The translations under genes and the position numbers were made by a program. Positions 36,323-47,976 of a DNA stretch of 64,000 nt are shown here, piece after piece. Each line of letters starts with the position of its first letter. The stretch's first letter is position 1. Source of the stretch: Deinandra increscens subsp. villosa (taxonomy: Eukaryota; Streptophyta; Magnoliopsida; Asterales; Asteraceae); NCBI GenBank assembly GCA_039602395.1, contig JBCNJP010000012.1:28444454-28508453 (forward strand), given 5' to 3'. The notes beneath the pieces were generated by a model. The model was given only the letters and a program-made list of their open reading frames with translations. It was not told the origin of the DNA and made no database searches.

Positions 36323-39300
36323 CTGGAGGTGATGCGGCCCGCATTGTCCCTTTGACTGCATAGTTTGACCAGACATGATGCGGGCTGCATCCGGTGATAA
36401 GGATATCAATGCGCCCCGCATTGACCCGGATCAGGAAAACTTCAATATTTTCAATCTTCAACCACCGAGCACCGCAACGGGTCCAAATGCTCCAAAATCA
36501 CCCAAATCCAATCACCGACACAGCAGAACCTTAAATTTAACAATTTTATCAATTAAGCATCGAATCCAACCAAAGCATAACCAAAATGTAATGAAAATGG
36601 GACATTTATTCATCAAAAATCATAACCAAGATGCTATGTGTGACACCCGAGAATTTCAAGGTTAACTTCCGTTAGACAAACCCGTTAGTTACGTTATAAG
36701 TGTTAACTTAAGTAACTAATGCTTAACTAGGCCGAATACGTCCACGGCCTTTGGTTGATCACCGAACCCGCCCATATGTGTTATGTGCTCATCATTGATT
36801 GTCCTTATGTGCAATATGATTTAAATACATGACTTATCATTGTGAATAGCATGATTAATTGTAAATACTTGATTATGTGAAAATTGACCCGTTTTGGTAG
36901 CCAGCGAAACTAACGGGCGAAACTATAGTGTCGCCCGGTAGCCAGCTAAACTACCCGTTAACTCGTGACCGGAGCTAGTTTCGCCTGGCCAGCGAAACTG
37001 CCAGCGAAACTAGCCTCTGATATAAATAAACTTAATGAACCCTAGTAGCCTCATTTGCCTCATTTCACAACCAACACACACATACACTTCTCTGGAACCT
37101 GGTCAGCCGAGAATACCATCAAGAGACCAAGATCTTAGCCTCTAGACCACCATCTCATCTCGTCTATCGATTCTTGAACCAAACGTGAGTCCCAAAAACC
37201 TTTACTTATGTGTTTTCTATGTGTTTCTTTATAAAGTATGCTCAAACCTTCATGAAAACTTGTATGCTTCTGAGATAATGCTTAGGGATGCTAGATCTAC
37301 CATAAAGTCAGCAACTTTACGTTTATAAACAAACCATGATGATGATTTATGCAATTTTGGCCATTTTAGGGTTTAGAAGTGTTTTTAGAGATTTGATGAT
37401 TAAAATGCATGTTAAACGTGTTAAAGCTGCTTGATTTATGTTGGTAAATGCCTATGGATGCTAGATAATGAATTGCATGTATGATCAGAAGCTGTTAGGT
37501 TGATTTTTAGGCAAATCCGTATGTTTTTCGCGACCAGCGAAACTGTGTGTTCTCTGGGCGAAACTAAGTAGCGAAATTATATCTCCTTCCAGCGACACTG
37601 ACCAGCGAAACTATAGTGTCGCCGGGTAACCTGACCAGACCAGCTCGAGCGAAACTATCGAGCGAAATACCTGAACGAAAGTTCAAACCAGTTTCTCTGC
37701 GAAACTAGGCTAGCGAAACTGCGTCAGCAGTTTCGGGCGAAACTAGCCTAGCGAAACTGTGTCACCGGGCATTGCCTAGCGAAAGTGCTGCCCGTGTGCC
37801 TAGCGAAACTGCCTAGCGAAACTGTGCTAGCGAAACTAAGACCTGACCTAAAAACCACACTTGTGAAATTTGCTTAAGTGTTATGCCATGACTTGCATGA
37901 TTATGCCATGATGAAATATGTTTGATATCTGATTCATATGAACCCTTATTCATGATCAACCATTGGTGTCGTGTGTCGATATGTCGAGTCATAGTTGCAA
38001 CGTGCTATGTTATGGGCCATAGTGACGTTAAGTAAAGAATAGACACGAAACTAATACTTAAGACCTAAACGTGTTCTAGGTCTTCGTTAAACAACAATAT
38101 TTGGATTACTTGAAGTGTAGCAGTGCAACCAAAGGTGAGTGTCACTAACCCGCTTACCGTGAGTCCGTTGGGCCACACCGAATAACTTAACGAAAAACAA
38201 TGCTGATTAAACTCGAGAGTGCTAGGCACCTCACTGATAAACTTGAGAACTCGGGATGCTCGGCACCCACTTGATGAACTGAAGTGTTTTATGGGAACAC
38301 TTGTGAACTCTGAACAAACTGTTTTTCTAAAACAAAACTGAAAACGTTTTAATATGACTAGTGTAGGTTAAAGTCTAAACCATATGATATCACATGTTTT
38401 CTAAGGATGCCTTATAACTTAAAAGTCCTCAACTAAAATTGTGCCATTAATTGTAAAGCGAGGGGATGTTGGGTAGATCTACTGGAGTTTGACAAACTCC
38501 GCCCCGTGGCACGGGAAGTGCACGGAGGAACAATATCAGCCTATTTGACCGTGGTCCCGAGAGGACACGGGGGAGGCAAAAACCGCGATGACTAGGTCCG
38601 CATTGTACGGGATGGCTCGGCCCCCACAAAATAAGTCAGCTTTGGTACAAACTTCCTTAGAGCATGGAACAACGGATTAGCTACCCGCGATATCGGTTGA
38701 GTCCTTTAACTTTACGGAACTAGTACATACCCGATGACGTAGGTCACGGACAAACCATTTATAAACTGAGATTTAATTACGAGCATTGCTTTTCACAAAT
38801 AAATATCTTGTAAGTATACCTTGAACGAATTATGTTCATGAGACCGGGCCAATGCATGACAAGCCCACTGTGAACTCACCAACCGTTAGGTTGACACTTG
38901 CGTGGTTTAAACTTTTGCAGATCGCTAAGGAGTATCCGCTGGAGGTTGGCATGGCACAGAAGATGTTTACTTTTATTTAAACTATATTGGGAATTTAAAA
39001 CTACATTTATGTAAAGCACGTGGTTAGTGCTAAGGACAATTACTTTTCCGCTGCGTATGTAATTTAAGACTTTGATTTGCAACTTGTGTTTGAACTGACC
39101 CTGATTCGTTTAGTATTTGTAACTAATGGTTGTGGATCCTGGTCTAGTCGTGCCCCTTAACGGTATAAACTCCGTTAGTGGTATTTTGGGGGTGCGACAC
39201 TATGCATCAAATATCCCCACACTTGAACCTTTTTCGTCCCGAAAAATCCGCAATGAGATCATAACCGAAGAATTGACCTTCTAACTTATTCTAAACTAGA

Positions 39301-39830
39301 TACTCACGCGCTAAAAGCGATTACCGGTATTTCGGTCCGAATAAACCCAACCGCCGAAAACCAAAGCCCCTGAACATGCTTTATTCAGATTAATTTCCAA
39401 TTATGGGTCCCACACTATCAGATTCGCAACTCGGCCTAATCTCATCTCAAAGCATGAATCAGCACGGGTCAAACAGGATTAGGGTTTTTCCCACCACAAT
39501 TGGTTAAAATATTTATGATTTGGAGATTATGGAAATGGAATGGATGGAATGATGGGTGAGCTTGAATTGAATTTATTTATTTTTCCTAGACTAGGGCGAG
39601 TCTCCACCTGACATTACATCTCCTGAGTCACTATCCCGAGAGGTAGTAAGCAGGCTTTGACCCTCGCACACAAAACCACATCACCCCAATAGATCATCTC
39701 CGGAGTCGCGATCCCTAGAGGTAGAACGTAGGATCAGCGAATTTTGTGCACTTTATTCTTTTTTTTTTTTTTTTTGCATATATACAACATTCAACACAAG
39801 CTCAAGATAGATGGATGGATGTATGGGGCG
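36323..39830 (-). repeat. Left arm of a large inverted repeat: Athila/Tat 3' end and LTR start, split by a solo LTR
   Basis: After removing the solo LTR at 36639-39199, about 940 bp (36323-36638 plus 39205-39830) match the reverse complement of about 40523-41450 almost base for base. On the minus strand this is the 3' noncoding end of an Athila/Tat-like element (CGGGACGAAAAAGGTTCAAG, polypurine AAGTGTGGGG) followed by the start of its LTR (TGATGCATAG at 39209). The LTR portion is cut at 36322 by the Copia LTR. Confidence 0.85.
36639..39199 (+). mobile_element. Solo LTR of chromovirus-like family, copy 1, TSD CTATG
   Basis: The LTR runs TGTGACACCCGAGAATT to GGGGGTGCGACA (2561 bp) with CTATG at 36634-36638 and 39200-39204. 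A TATA-like GATATAAATAA lies near 37018. A leader intron from the GTGAGT donor at 37185 to TTTTGCAG at 38920 is plausible, with GTGAACTCACCAAC at 38870-38883 just before the acceptor. About 20 copies of GCGAAACT or close variants occur in two clusters (about 36903-37015 and 37540-37850). Confidence 0.93.
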
Positions 39831-40522
39831 CCACTAATTCTCGGATTTATTTTCATAAAAAGATCATAGTGTGCCGGGTAATCCCCAAATCATAAACATT
39901 TTAAACAAAAGTGGTACTGATCATCCTATTCAACAGTTTCGGCTTTGCTACTACACTAAAGGAGGGAACCCACAATATTTATTTATTAAGGTTTATTTAA
40001 GTAGCGAAATCAGGATTTTTTAAGCTTTTAGAAATCAGCTGGGCCTACCAGCACATCACTAAATAGGCGCTTTCAACTTTATTTAATTATTATTTATTTA
40101 CAAAAAGTATCAAAACTACGGTTTTACCTATCATTTCTCATTTTGTTGCCGACAAATTCAATGACATTTTTGAAAATTTTTGAAAATTTAACCCCAAATT
40201 AAACAATTTCATGTTTTCTTCAACCGTTTCCCTCCCCACACTTGAATAGTACATCGTCCCGAATGTTCGTGAATGACATAAATAAGAACAAGGGTGAAGG
40301 AAACTGAAAGCTCCCCTGATCGAAGATATGCTGCTCTCGACGAATGCCAGAACTGCCTGAATGAGTCGCGAGGGGCGAAACATCTCTGAAATGGCAGGAA
40401 CCACAGATCTCGACCACAGGTGCCAGAAATGTGTTCCGATGATGCTCCAAAATGTAAAAATGTGTTGATGGTCTGACTCTGCTGCTGGACAAGCTGGATC
40501 AACTGAGTCTGATCTGGTGGGG
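39831..40522 (-). other. Spacer between inverted-repeat arms, Athila/Tat 3' region
   Basis: On the minus strand the spacer contains another CGGGACGATGTACTATTC followed by AAGTGTGGGGAGGG, again like the 3' end of an Athila/Tat element. It belongs to the minus-strand copy and has no counterpart in the right arm. The minus-strand frame 40138-40602 is not a recognisable protein. Confidence 0.55.
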
Positions 40523-41138
40523 CGGCCCCATCCATCCATCCATCCATCTTGAGCTTGTGTTGAATGTTGTATATATGCAAAAAAAAAGAATAAAGTGCAC
40601 AAAATTCACTGATCCTACGTTCTACCTCTAGGGATCGCGACTCCGGAGATGATCTATTGGGGTGATGTGGTTTTGTGTGCGAGGGCCAAAGCCTGCTTAC
40701 TACCTCTCGGGATAGTGACTCAGGAGATGTAATGTCAGGTGGAGACTCGCCCTAGTCTAGGAAAAATAAATAAATTCAATTCAAGCTCACCCATCATTCC
40801 ATCCATTCCATTTCCATAATCTCCAAATCATAAATATTTTAACCAATTGTGGTGGGGAAAACCCTAATCCTGTTTGACCCGTGCTGATTCATGCTTTGAG
40901 ATGAGATTAGGCCGAGTTGCGAATCTGATAGTGTGGGACCCATAATTGGAAATTAATCTGAATAAAGCATGTTCAAGGGCTTTGGTTTTCGCCGGTTGGG
41001 TTTATTCGGACCGAAATACCGGTAATCGCTTTTAGCGCGTGAGTATCTAGTTTAGAATAAGTTAGAAGGTCAATTCTTCGGTTATGATCTCATTGCGGAT
41101 TTTTTCGGGACGAAAAAGGTTCAAGTGTGGGGATATTT
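40523..41138 (+). repeat. Right arm of the inverted repeat: Athila/Tat 3' internal end
   Basis: This mirrors 39205-39830 and carries the same CGGGACGAAAAAGGTTCAAG and AAGTGTGGGG tract directly before the LTR start TGATGCATAG at 41139. The repeat similarity continues into the LTR to about 41450. Confidence 0.85.
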
Positions 41139-44100
41139 GATGCATAGCATCTTGGTTATGATTTTTGATGAATAAATGTCCCATTTTCATTGCATTTTGG
41201 TTATGCTTTGGTTGGATTCGATGCTTAATTGATAAATTTGTTGAATTTAAGGTTCTGTTGTGTCGGTGATTGGATTTGGGTGATTTTAGAGCATTTGGAC
41301 CCGTTGCGGTGCTCGGTAGTTGAAGATTGAAAATATTGAAGTTTTCCTGATCCGGGTCAATGCGGGGCGCATTGATATCCTTATCACCTGATGCAGCCCG
41401 CATCATGTCTGGTCAAACTATGCAGTTAAAGGGGCAATGCGGGCCGCATCACCTCCAGTCTAATCTGATGCAGCCCGCATCGACGAACAGACAGTAAACC
41501 CTATTTTGCCTCTATTTAAACACACTTTGGCCGTCATTAAAAGTGTGACATCCGAGAATTCCAAGGTTAACTTCCGTTAGACAAACTCCGTTAGTTACGT
41601 TATAAGTATTAACTTAGTAACTAATGCTTAACTAGGCCGAATACGTCCACGACCTTTGGTTGATCACCGAACCCGCCCATATGTGCTATGTGTTCATTTA
41701 TTAATGTCATTATGTGCAATGTGATTTAAACGCAGGATTTAATATTATGAATAGCATGACAAATTGTAAATCCTTGATTATGTGAAAATTGCCTAAGTTG
41801 TGCAGCCAGCGAAACTACCGGGCGAAACTGTAGTGTCGCCCGGTAGCCAGCTAAGCTAATCAGTTAAAACGTGACCAGAGCCAGTTTCGCCTGGCCAGCG
41901 AAACTGCCAGCGAAACTAGCCTCTGATATAAATAATCTTAATAAACCCTAGTTCTCCCATTTTGCCTCATTTACACAAAAACACACACACTCTCCTGAAA
42001 CTTCTGGACCAGCTGATTCCAGCCGAGAACCACCAAGAATCAGCTATCATTCCGAGTTGTGAAGATCATCCATCGATCCTAGATCAACCGTGAGTCCCAA
42101 AACCACCATTTTTATGCTTTTCTATGTGTTTTCTTCATAAAGCATGCCTAAATCTCTGTGTTATCGTTAGATCTTCTGTAGAAATGCTTAGGAATGCTAG
42201 ATCTATCATAAAGTTTGCAACTTTACGTTTGAAATCCAACCACGATAGAGATTTATGCTATTTAGGTCACTTTAGGGTTTTAAATGCATTTTGGTGATTT
42301 GATGATGAAAATGCATGAATAAGGTGTTAAAACTTGTTGGTTGATGTTGGTAAATGCCTATGTATGCTAAACAATGAACTGCATGAAGTATGGAAGCTGT
42401 TAGGTTGATTTTTAGGCTGATCCGTAAGTTTTTCGCGACCAGCGAAACTGTCATGTTCTATGGGCGAAACTGTCCAGCGAAATTATGCATATCTTCAACC
42501 AGCGACACTATGCAGCGAAACTGCAGTGTCGCCGGGTAAACCAACCAGACCAGCTCGAGCGAATCTACCGAGCGAAATTCCCTGAACGAAAGTTCAAACC
42601 AGTTTCGGGCGAAACTAGGCTAGCGAAACTGTGCCAACAGTTTCGAGCGAAACTAGCCTAGCGAAACTGTGTCATCGGGTATTGCCTAGCGAAAGTGCTA
42701 CCCGTGCACACAGCGAAACTGCCTAGCGAATCTATGCTAGCGAAACTGTGCCAAACCCAAACTTGTGCAATTTGCTTGAATGTTATGCCATGACTTACAT
42801 GATTATGCTATGATGAAACATGCTATGATTCCTGTAATATGTGAACCCTTGTTTATGATCAACCATAGGTGTCGTGTGTCTGTATGTCGAGTCATAGTTC
42901 CAACGTGCTATGTTATGGGCCTTAGTGACGTTAAGTAAAGATTAGACACAAAACTAATACTTAAGACCTAAACGTGTTCATAGGTCTTCGTTAAGCAAAC
43001 TTGGATTATATAGCAAGTGTAGCAGTGCAACCCAAGGTGAGTGTCACTAACCCGATTACCGTGAACCCGATTGGGTCACACCGAATAACTAAAAGTAAAA
43101 CAATGCTGACAACCTCAAGAGTGCTATGCACCTCCTTGATGAACTTGAAAACCTGGAGTGCGCGGCACCCACTTGATGAACTTGAAGTGCTTTATGGGAA
43201 GCACTTGTGAATTACTTAAACAACTAATTCTGAAACGAAACTGAAAACACTTTTGAGATTCATGAGAATCCAGTAAACCTTTTTAATATGGCTAGTGTAG
43301 GTTAAAGTCTAAACCACATGATATCACATGATTTCTAAGGATGCCTTGAAAACTTAAAAGTCCTCAACTAAATTGTACCATTAATTGTAAAGCGAGGGGA
43401 TGTTGGGTAGATCTACTGGAGTTTGACAAACTCCGCCCCGTGGCACGGGGAGTGCACGGAGGTACAATATCAGCCTATCTGACCGTGATCCCGAGAGGAC
43501 ACGGGGGAGGCAAAACCGCGATGACGTAGGTCCGCAGAACTGATGGCACGGCCACTACAATAATTTATGGTCAGCTTTGGTACAAACTTCCTTAGTGCAT
43601 GGAACAACGGATTAGCTACCCGCGATATCGGTTGAGCACTTTAACTATACAAGACTAGTACATACCCGATAACGTAGGAGTTACGGACAATACTTTTACT
43701 AAACCACAATAATATGATTTTGATTATCACAAGCATTGCTTTTCACAAATAAATTGTGCGTAAGTATACGTTTCACGATTATGATTTATGAGACCGGGCC
43801 ACTGCATGTCAAGCCCACTGTGAACTCACCAACCGTTAGGTTGACACTTGCGTGGTTTAAACTTTTGCAGATCGCTGAAGAGTATCCGGAGCAGGTTGAC
43901 ATGGCGCAAGAAGATGTTTATTTTATTTAAACTAAACTTGGGAATTTTAAACAATGTTTATGTAAAGCACGTGGTTAGTGCTAAAGATAATGTTTTCCGC
44001 TGCGTACTGTTAAACTGTTTTTATTATTTAATATTTGGACTTTACTCTGCTTCGTTTAGTATTTGTAACTAATGGTTGTGGTCCTGGTCTGGTCGCACCC

Positions 44101-45469
44101 CTTAACGGTATAAACTCCGTTAGTGGGTAATTTGGGGGTGTGACAAAAAGAGAGAACACCCCATACCCACTCGAAAAAACCCTAGATCTGCTGTAGAAGA
44201 CGGATTTGAAGCTTAAGGATTGAAGATAGCTTGGATTTGGATTGAAGATTGAAGATTTTTCTTCCATTTTTAGGTGTTCTTCACCAAGGCTTGATTTCTT
44301 TCTCTTTTTGTTGATTTTTCAGATCATGTATGGTTCAAAGATGATGTTTTTATTAGTTCTAAACATGATTGTAGGCTAGGTCTATAGTGTTGCTTGGTAT
44401 TGGATGAATTTGGGCTTCTTTTGACTTTTTACTTTGACTTTCTTCATGTGACTTGATCTTATTGCTATTGAATCTGAATTGGATCTATGAAATGATCATA
44501 TTAGCATGTTTAGCTTCTGTTATGATTGCTTGATGTGATTAAATTGCTTAGGCTCAAAGAACTTTGACCTAATTAGTGATTTGGTTATTATTTGGTTTGA
44601 CTTTTATGAGTTTTGATCAAATGCATGATATGAGAACTTCTACATGATCTTGTAGTTATAATTTGGGGCTGATTTTGCATAATATTTGTGTTGGATTGAA
44701 TTGACCGATTCGTTTAGTACACTAGGTGGTTGTTTGACTTTGTCGGTTGGTTAGAATACTTGAGAACTTAAGGTTTTGACCCGCTTGTACGTGTTAGACA
44801 TTGCTTAGGTTTCATTGATCCCATTTTAGTATTCTAGTGTGTTGTAGAATCCATATTGAGAGACCTCTTGAGTGGTTTTCTGTTTCATACGTGTCTAATC
44901 TGCTTTGACCGAAGCGATCTGACCACTTAGCTTTAAGTATCAATTGACTATCCGGACTTCAGTTTAGGATTGCCTAGATAGCGAAGATGTGTCTATAGTC
45001 TAAGTTATCGCGGTTTTCATCTTTAGAGGGTAGTGTCACATGAGGTAGTCAGTTTATCAGTCAATAGTCAGCCCAGAGGATTCCTTGCCAGGCAGCACCC
45101 TTTTTCCCATATTTGAGTCACTTTAGTTTCTGTTACTTTGTTCTTTAGCTATTTTAGTTACTTGTTTATCTGTTTTCTTGTTTTTCTTAAAACCAGAATA
45201 TTTTAGGTTAAATATTAGGAAAGTTCGCATATCGAGAGCCTGCATTGCGTCCTTGGATTTGACATCCGGGTATTTACCGATACTATCCTGCATACGATGG
45301 GTACATTGCCCTACGTGTGTGTTTAGTCACTCGGGACTTTCCCTTTTTGACTTGACCGATTTATTTATAGACACTTCAGCACACGTCAAGTTTTTGTGTG
45401 TGTTTAGTCACTAGGGACTTTCCCTTTTTGACTTGACCTATTTTTTTATAGACACTTCAGCACACGTCA
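41139..45469 (+). mobile_element. Athila/Tat LTR, interrupted by a solo LTR
   Basis: The LTR starts TGATGCATAGC after a polypurine tract and ends CAGCACACGTCA at 45469, before a GGCGCCGTTGC-type PBS; without the nested solo LTR it is about 1.72 kb. CTATTTAAA near 41513 may be its TATA box. It is unusual in having a 3' internal region on its left and a PBS plus gag on its right, so it is shared by two tandemly joined copies. The last 155 bp hold a tandem duplication of a block of roughly 79 bp (GTCACTNGGGACTTTCCC to CACACGTCAAGTTTTT). Confidence 0.8.
41544..44145 (+). mobile_element. Solo LTR of the same family, copy 2, TSD AAAAG
   Basis: The LTR runs TGTGACATCCGAGAATT to GGGGGTGTGACA (2602 bp), flanked by AAAAG at 41539-41543 and 44146-44150. 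It is clearly homologous along its length to the copy at 36639-39199, including the GCGAAACT clusters, the TATA-like GATATAAATAA, the donor GTGAGT (42090), GTGAACTCACCAAC (43820-43833) and the acceptor TTTTGCAG (43870). It sits in the LTR of the Athila/Tat element. Confidence 0.93.
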
Positions 45470-45474
45470 AGTTT

Positions 45475-45493
45475 TTGGCGCCGTTGCAGGGGA
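45475..45493 (+). other. Primer-binding site of Athila/Tat element
   Basis: TTGGCGCCGTTGCAGGGGAC-type sequence follows the LTR end by about five bases. Athila/Tat elements usually have TGGCGCCGTTGCCGGGG here, matched to tRNA-Asp (from memory). This copy has A in place of C within the GCCGGGG part. Confidence 0.75.
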
Positions 45494-45679
45494 CGCGCAG
45501 ATTTCGAGAAAGTTCGGAGCTAGTAGTTTAGCCATTTACTTGCTTTCGTTACTTGTTTATTTGCATGTTTCTAGTATGTCTGCTTATTTCTGTGTTTACC
45601 TACGTGTTAGTTAGTTTAGTAGCTTAGTCTAGTTTCTTTATGTTCTGTTTCTGTTTTCTTTTCCGTTTTTCGTCTGTTT

Positions 45680-46102
45680 ATGCGCATTCGTCGTCGGAGG
45701 AGTCTTTTTTCACCGTTGTCCGAGCCTAAGAGGGTTTTTCATAGACTTCGACGTTTGGAGGCATTAGTTGTTCCAGTTCCGATGGCACTTCCGCCGAGAC
45801 GCACGCTCGCCGACTACGCTCGTCCTGACATTGCAGGGGCGCAACCCAGTGTCATACGCCCACCCGTGGAAGCTAACAACTTCCAGATCCAGCCTCAGAC
45901 CATTTCCATGATCTTAAATTCTGTTCAGTTTGATGGATTTCCGAACGATGACCCGATGGCTCATATTTCAAATTTCCTTGAGGTTTGTGACACGTTCAAA
46001 CTCAATGGAGTTCCATCGGAGGCTGTGAAGTTGAGACTCTTCCCATTTTCCCTTCGCGGCGCAGCAAAGGCGTGGCTTCAGTCCCTTCCGACTGGTTCTA
46101 AA
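45680..46102 (+). pseudogene. Truncated Athila/Tat gag
   Basis: The frame opens with an Arg-rich stretch and continues with PPRRTLADYARPDI, NNFQIQPQTISMILNSVQF and then FLEVCDTFKLNGVPSEAVKL and RLFPFSLRGAAKAWLQSLP. This last part is the conserved retrotransposon-gag core of the Athila/Tat lineage. The homology stops after LPTGS near 46098, where an A-rich sequence begins; zinc knuckle, protease and pol are missing. It is a 5' remnant of an element. Confidence 0.85.
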
Positions 46103-46553
46103 AAAATAAAAATAATTAAAAAAAAATCAGAAAAATATGTTTTATTAATTAGGGCTTATTTGTTTTATTTTCGTGTGTCTAATTTCATCATTTACGATCA
46201 TCGTTTGTTTTAGGTTTAGTTTAAGTGCTTTGTAGGATTATTAGATTACTTGTTAGCTATTTTTATTTTATCGTTTACCTTTGTTTAATTTAGTTTTAAT
46301 TGTTATACTTCAATTCTAGATCCCTTGATGCATATCTGTTTGATTCTGATTATTTTGATTGATTGGAACACCCAAAGTGGTGTTGGTTTTGTCCGAAAAA
46401 CGAACGGGTCATGCCCGATTTTTTTCTGAAAATCTTACTGTAATGCGGATCGTTGGTACTCAATCTCCATTCCAACGGTCCGTAGGACGGTATTTTTGGG
46501 GCATGTTTGGATTTCGAGTTTGCGGAACGTTACTTCATAGTTTTTAAACAAAC
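46103..46553. other. Unassigned segment between gag remnant and duplicated LTR end
   Basis: AT-rich sequence starting in an A-run, with no ORF of note. It may be part of another Gypsy LTR, since it leads directly into an LTR 3' portion. The stretch has no other copy in the window. Confidence 0.35.
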
Positions 46554-47253
46554 GTTGGATTGAATTGACCGATTCGTTTAGTACACTAGGTGGTTGTTTG
46601 ACTTTGTCGGTTGGTTAGAATACTTGAGAACTTAAGGTTTTGACCCGCTTGTACGTGTTAGACATTGCTTAGGTTTCATTGATCCCATTTTAGTATTCTA
46701 GTGTGTTGTAGAATCCATATTGAGAGACCTCTTGAGTGGTTTTCTGTTTCATACGTGTCTAATCTGCTTTGACCGAAGCGATCTGACCACTTAGCTTTAA
46801 GTATCAATTGACTATCCGGACTTCAGTTTAGGATTGCCTAGATAGCGAAGATGTGTCTATAGTCTAAGTTATCGCGGTTTTCATCTTTAGAGGGTAGTGT
46901 CACATGAGGTAGTCAGTTTATCAGTCAATAGTCAGCCCAGAGGATTCCTTGCTAGGCAGCACCCTTTTTCCCATATTTGAGTCACTTTAGTTTCTGTTAC
47001 TTTGTTCTTTAGCTATTTTAGTTACTTGTTTATCTGTTTTCTTGTTTTTCTTAAAACCAGAATATTTTAGGTTAAATATTAGGAAAGTTCGCATATCGAG
47101 AGCCTGCATTGCGTCCTTGGATTTGACATCCGGGTATTTACCGATACTATCCTGCATACGATGGGTACACTGCCCTACGTGTGTGTTTAGTCACTCGGGA
47201 CTTTCCCTTTTTGACTTGACCGATTTTTTTATAGACACTTCAGCACACGTCAA
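46554..47253 (+). repeat. 700-bp direct duplicate of the Athila/Tat LTR end
   Basis: This block repeats 44690-45389 with only about three differences seen by eye (T for C near 46952, C for T near 47169, and an A/T change in the T-run near 47226). It is cut off at CACACGTCAA by Copia LTR debris, so PBS and interior are lost. Confidence 0.92.
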
Positions 47254-47326
47254 ACTCACAGACTCGCTCTAATATAGATACGATACACGAGACACATTGT
47301 AACATAGGAATATGCTCTAACAGTAA
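47254..47326 (-). mobile_element. Copia LTR remnant
   Basis: The sequence from about 47265, with ATAGATACGATACACGAGAC and ending TAGGAATATGCTCTAACA, matches the outer end of the LTR at 35955-36322. Only the terminal 60-70 bp are present. Confidence 0.75.
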
Positions 47327-47970
47327 CCATAAGAATATCCAAATTCATCTGGGTAAAAGAAATTATCATAAAAATCATACGTGTGCGATCTCTTAGAAGA
47401 ATATCCTCTTGGACTAAGAGAACTTCGTGGTGTATCATTGGACTCACATGAAGAACCTTTTGAGGAATAACAACCATTTTCTTGAGGAACATGAAGTAAC
47501 TTTCTTCTTTCGTTGTTGCTATTTACCCTTGTTTTCCTAAACATTCTGAACCTTGGGAACAACAACCTTTGACTTCTTCTTTGAATTTTGACCTTGAACC
47601 TCTTTGTTTTCATAACCCAGACCACCACTTTTTTGTTTAGATTTATCTTTCATAGAATTAGACATCTCATGACCTTGTTTGGCAAGTTTAGAAATTCAGA
47701 CTTGATTGCATTAAGATCATTCTTCTTTGAAAGCAAGGATTTATCAATTTCTATCTTAAAAAACTTTTATCCATTCGCTTTGACCTCATTGCCATTAAAC
47801 ACCTTTTCTTTATCAAGTAGAATAGAACTTGAATCAAGCTTAGGCGCTTTGCTAAGATCAAACTCTTATTTATCCTTTTTCTTAGTCTTTGACTTCTTCT
47901 TCTTTTCTAAAATAGGATCAACAAACTTTGAATAATCGAGCAGTTCATCACAGGATTTCACTTTAGATGT
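47327..47970 (-). pseudogene. Copia gag/linker fragment
   Basis: On the minus strand, short frames contain KTKRFKVKIQRRSQ, SSKGSSCESNDTPRSSLSPR and FYPDEFGYSYGYC, with Lys-rich pieces further upstream. This low-complexity Ser/Lys-rich style resembles the region after the zinc knuckle in long plant Copia Gag proteins, but I cannot match a domain. Several stops interrupt it. Confidence 0.5.
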
Positions 47971-47976
47971 AGACTT

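Noticed and set aside
36375..36665. Paired ORFs at 36375-36665 and 41062-41406 with similar peptides
   Set aside because: They are antisense frames in the inverted Athila/Tat LTR arms and have no protein-like domain.
36903..37850. GCGAAACT clusters considered as a CRISPR-like array or E2F sites
   Set aside because: Spacing is irregular, units are 8 bp, and the genome is a plant; the full E2F consensus (TTTSSCGS) is not met in most copies.
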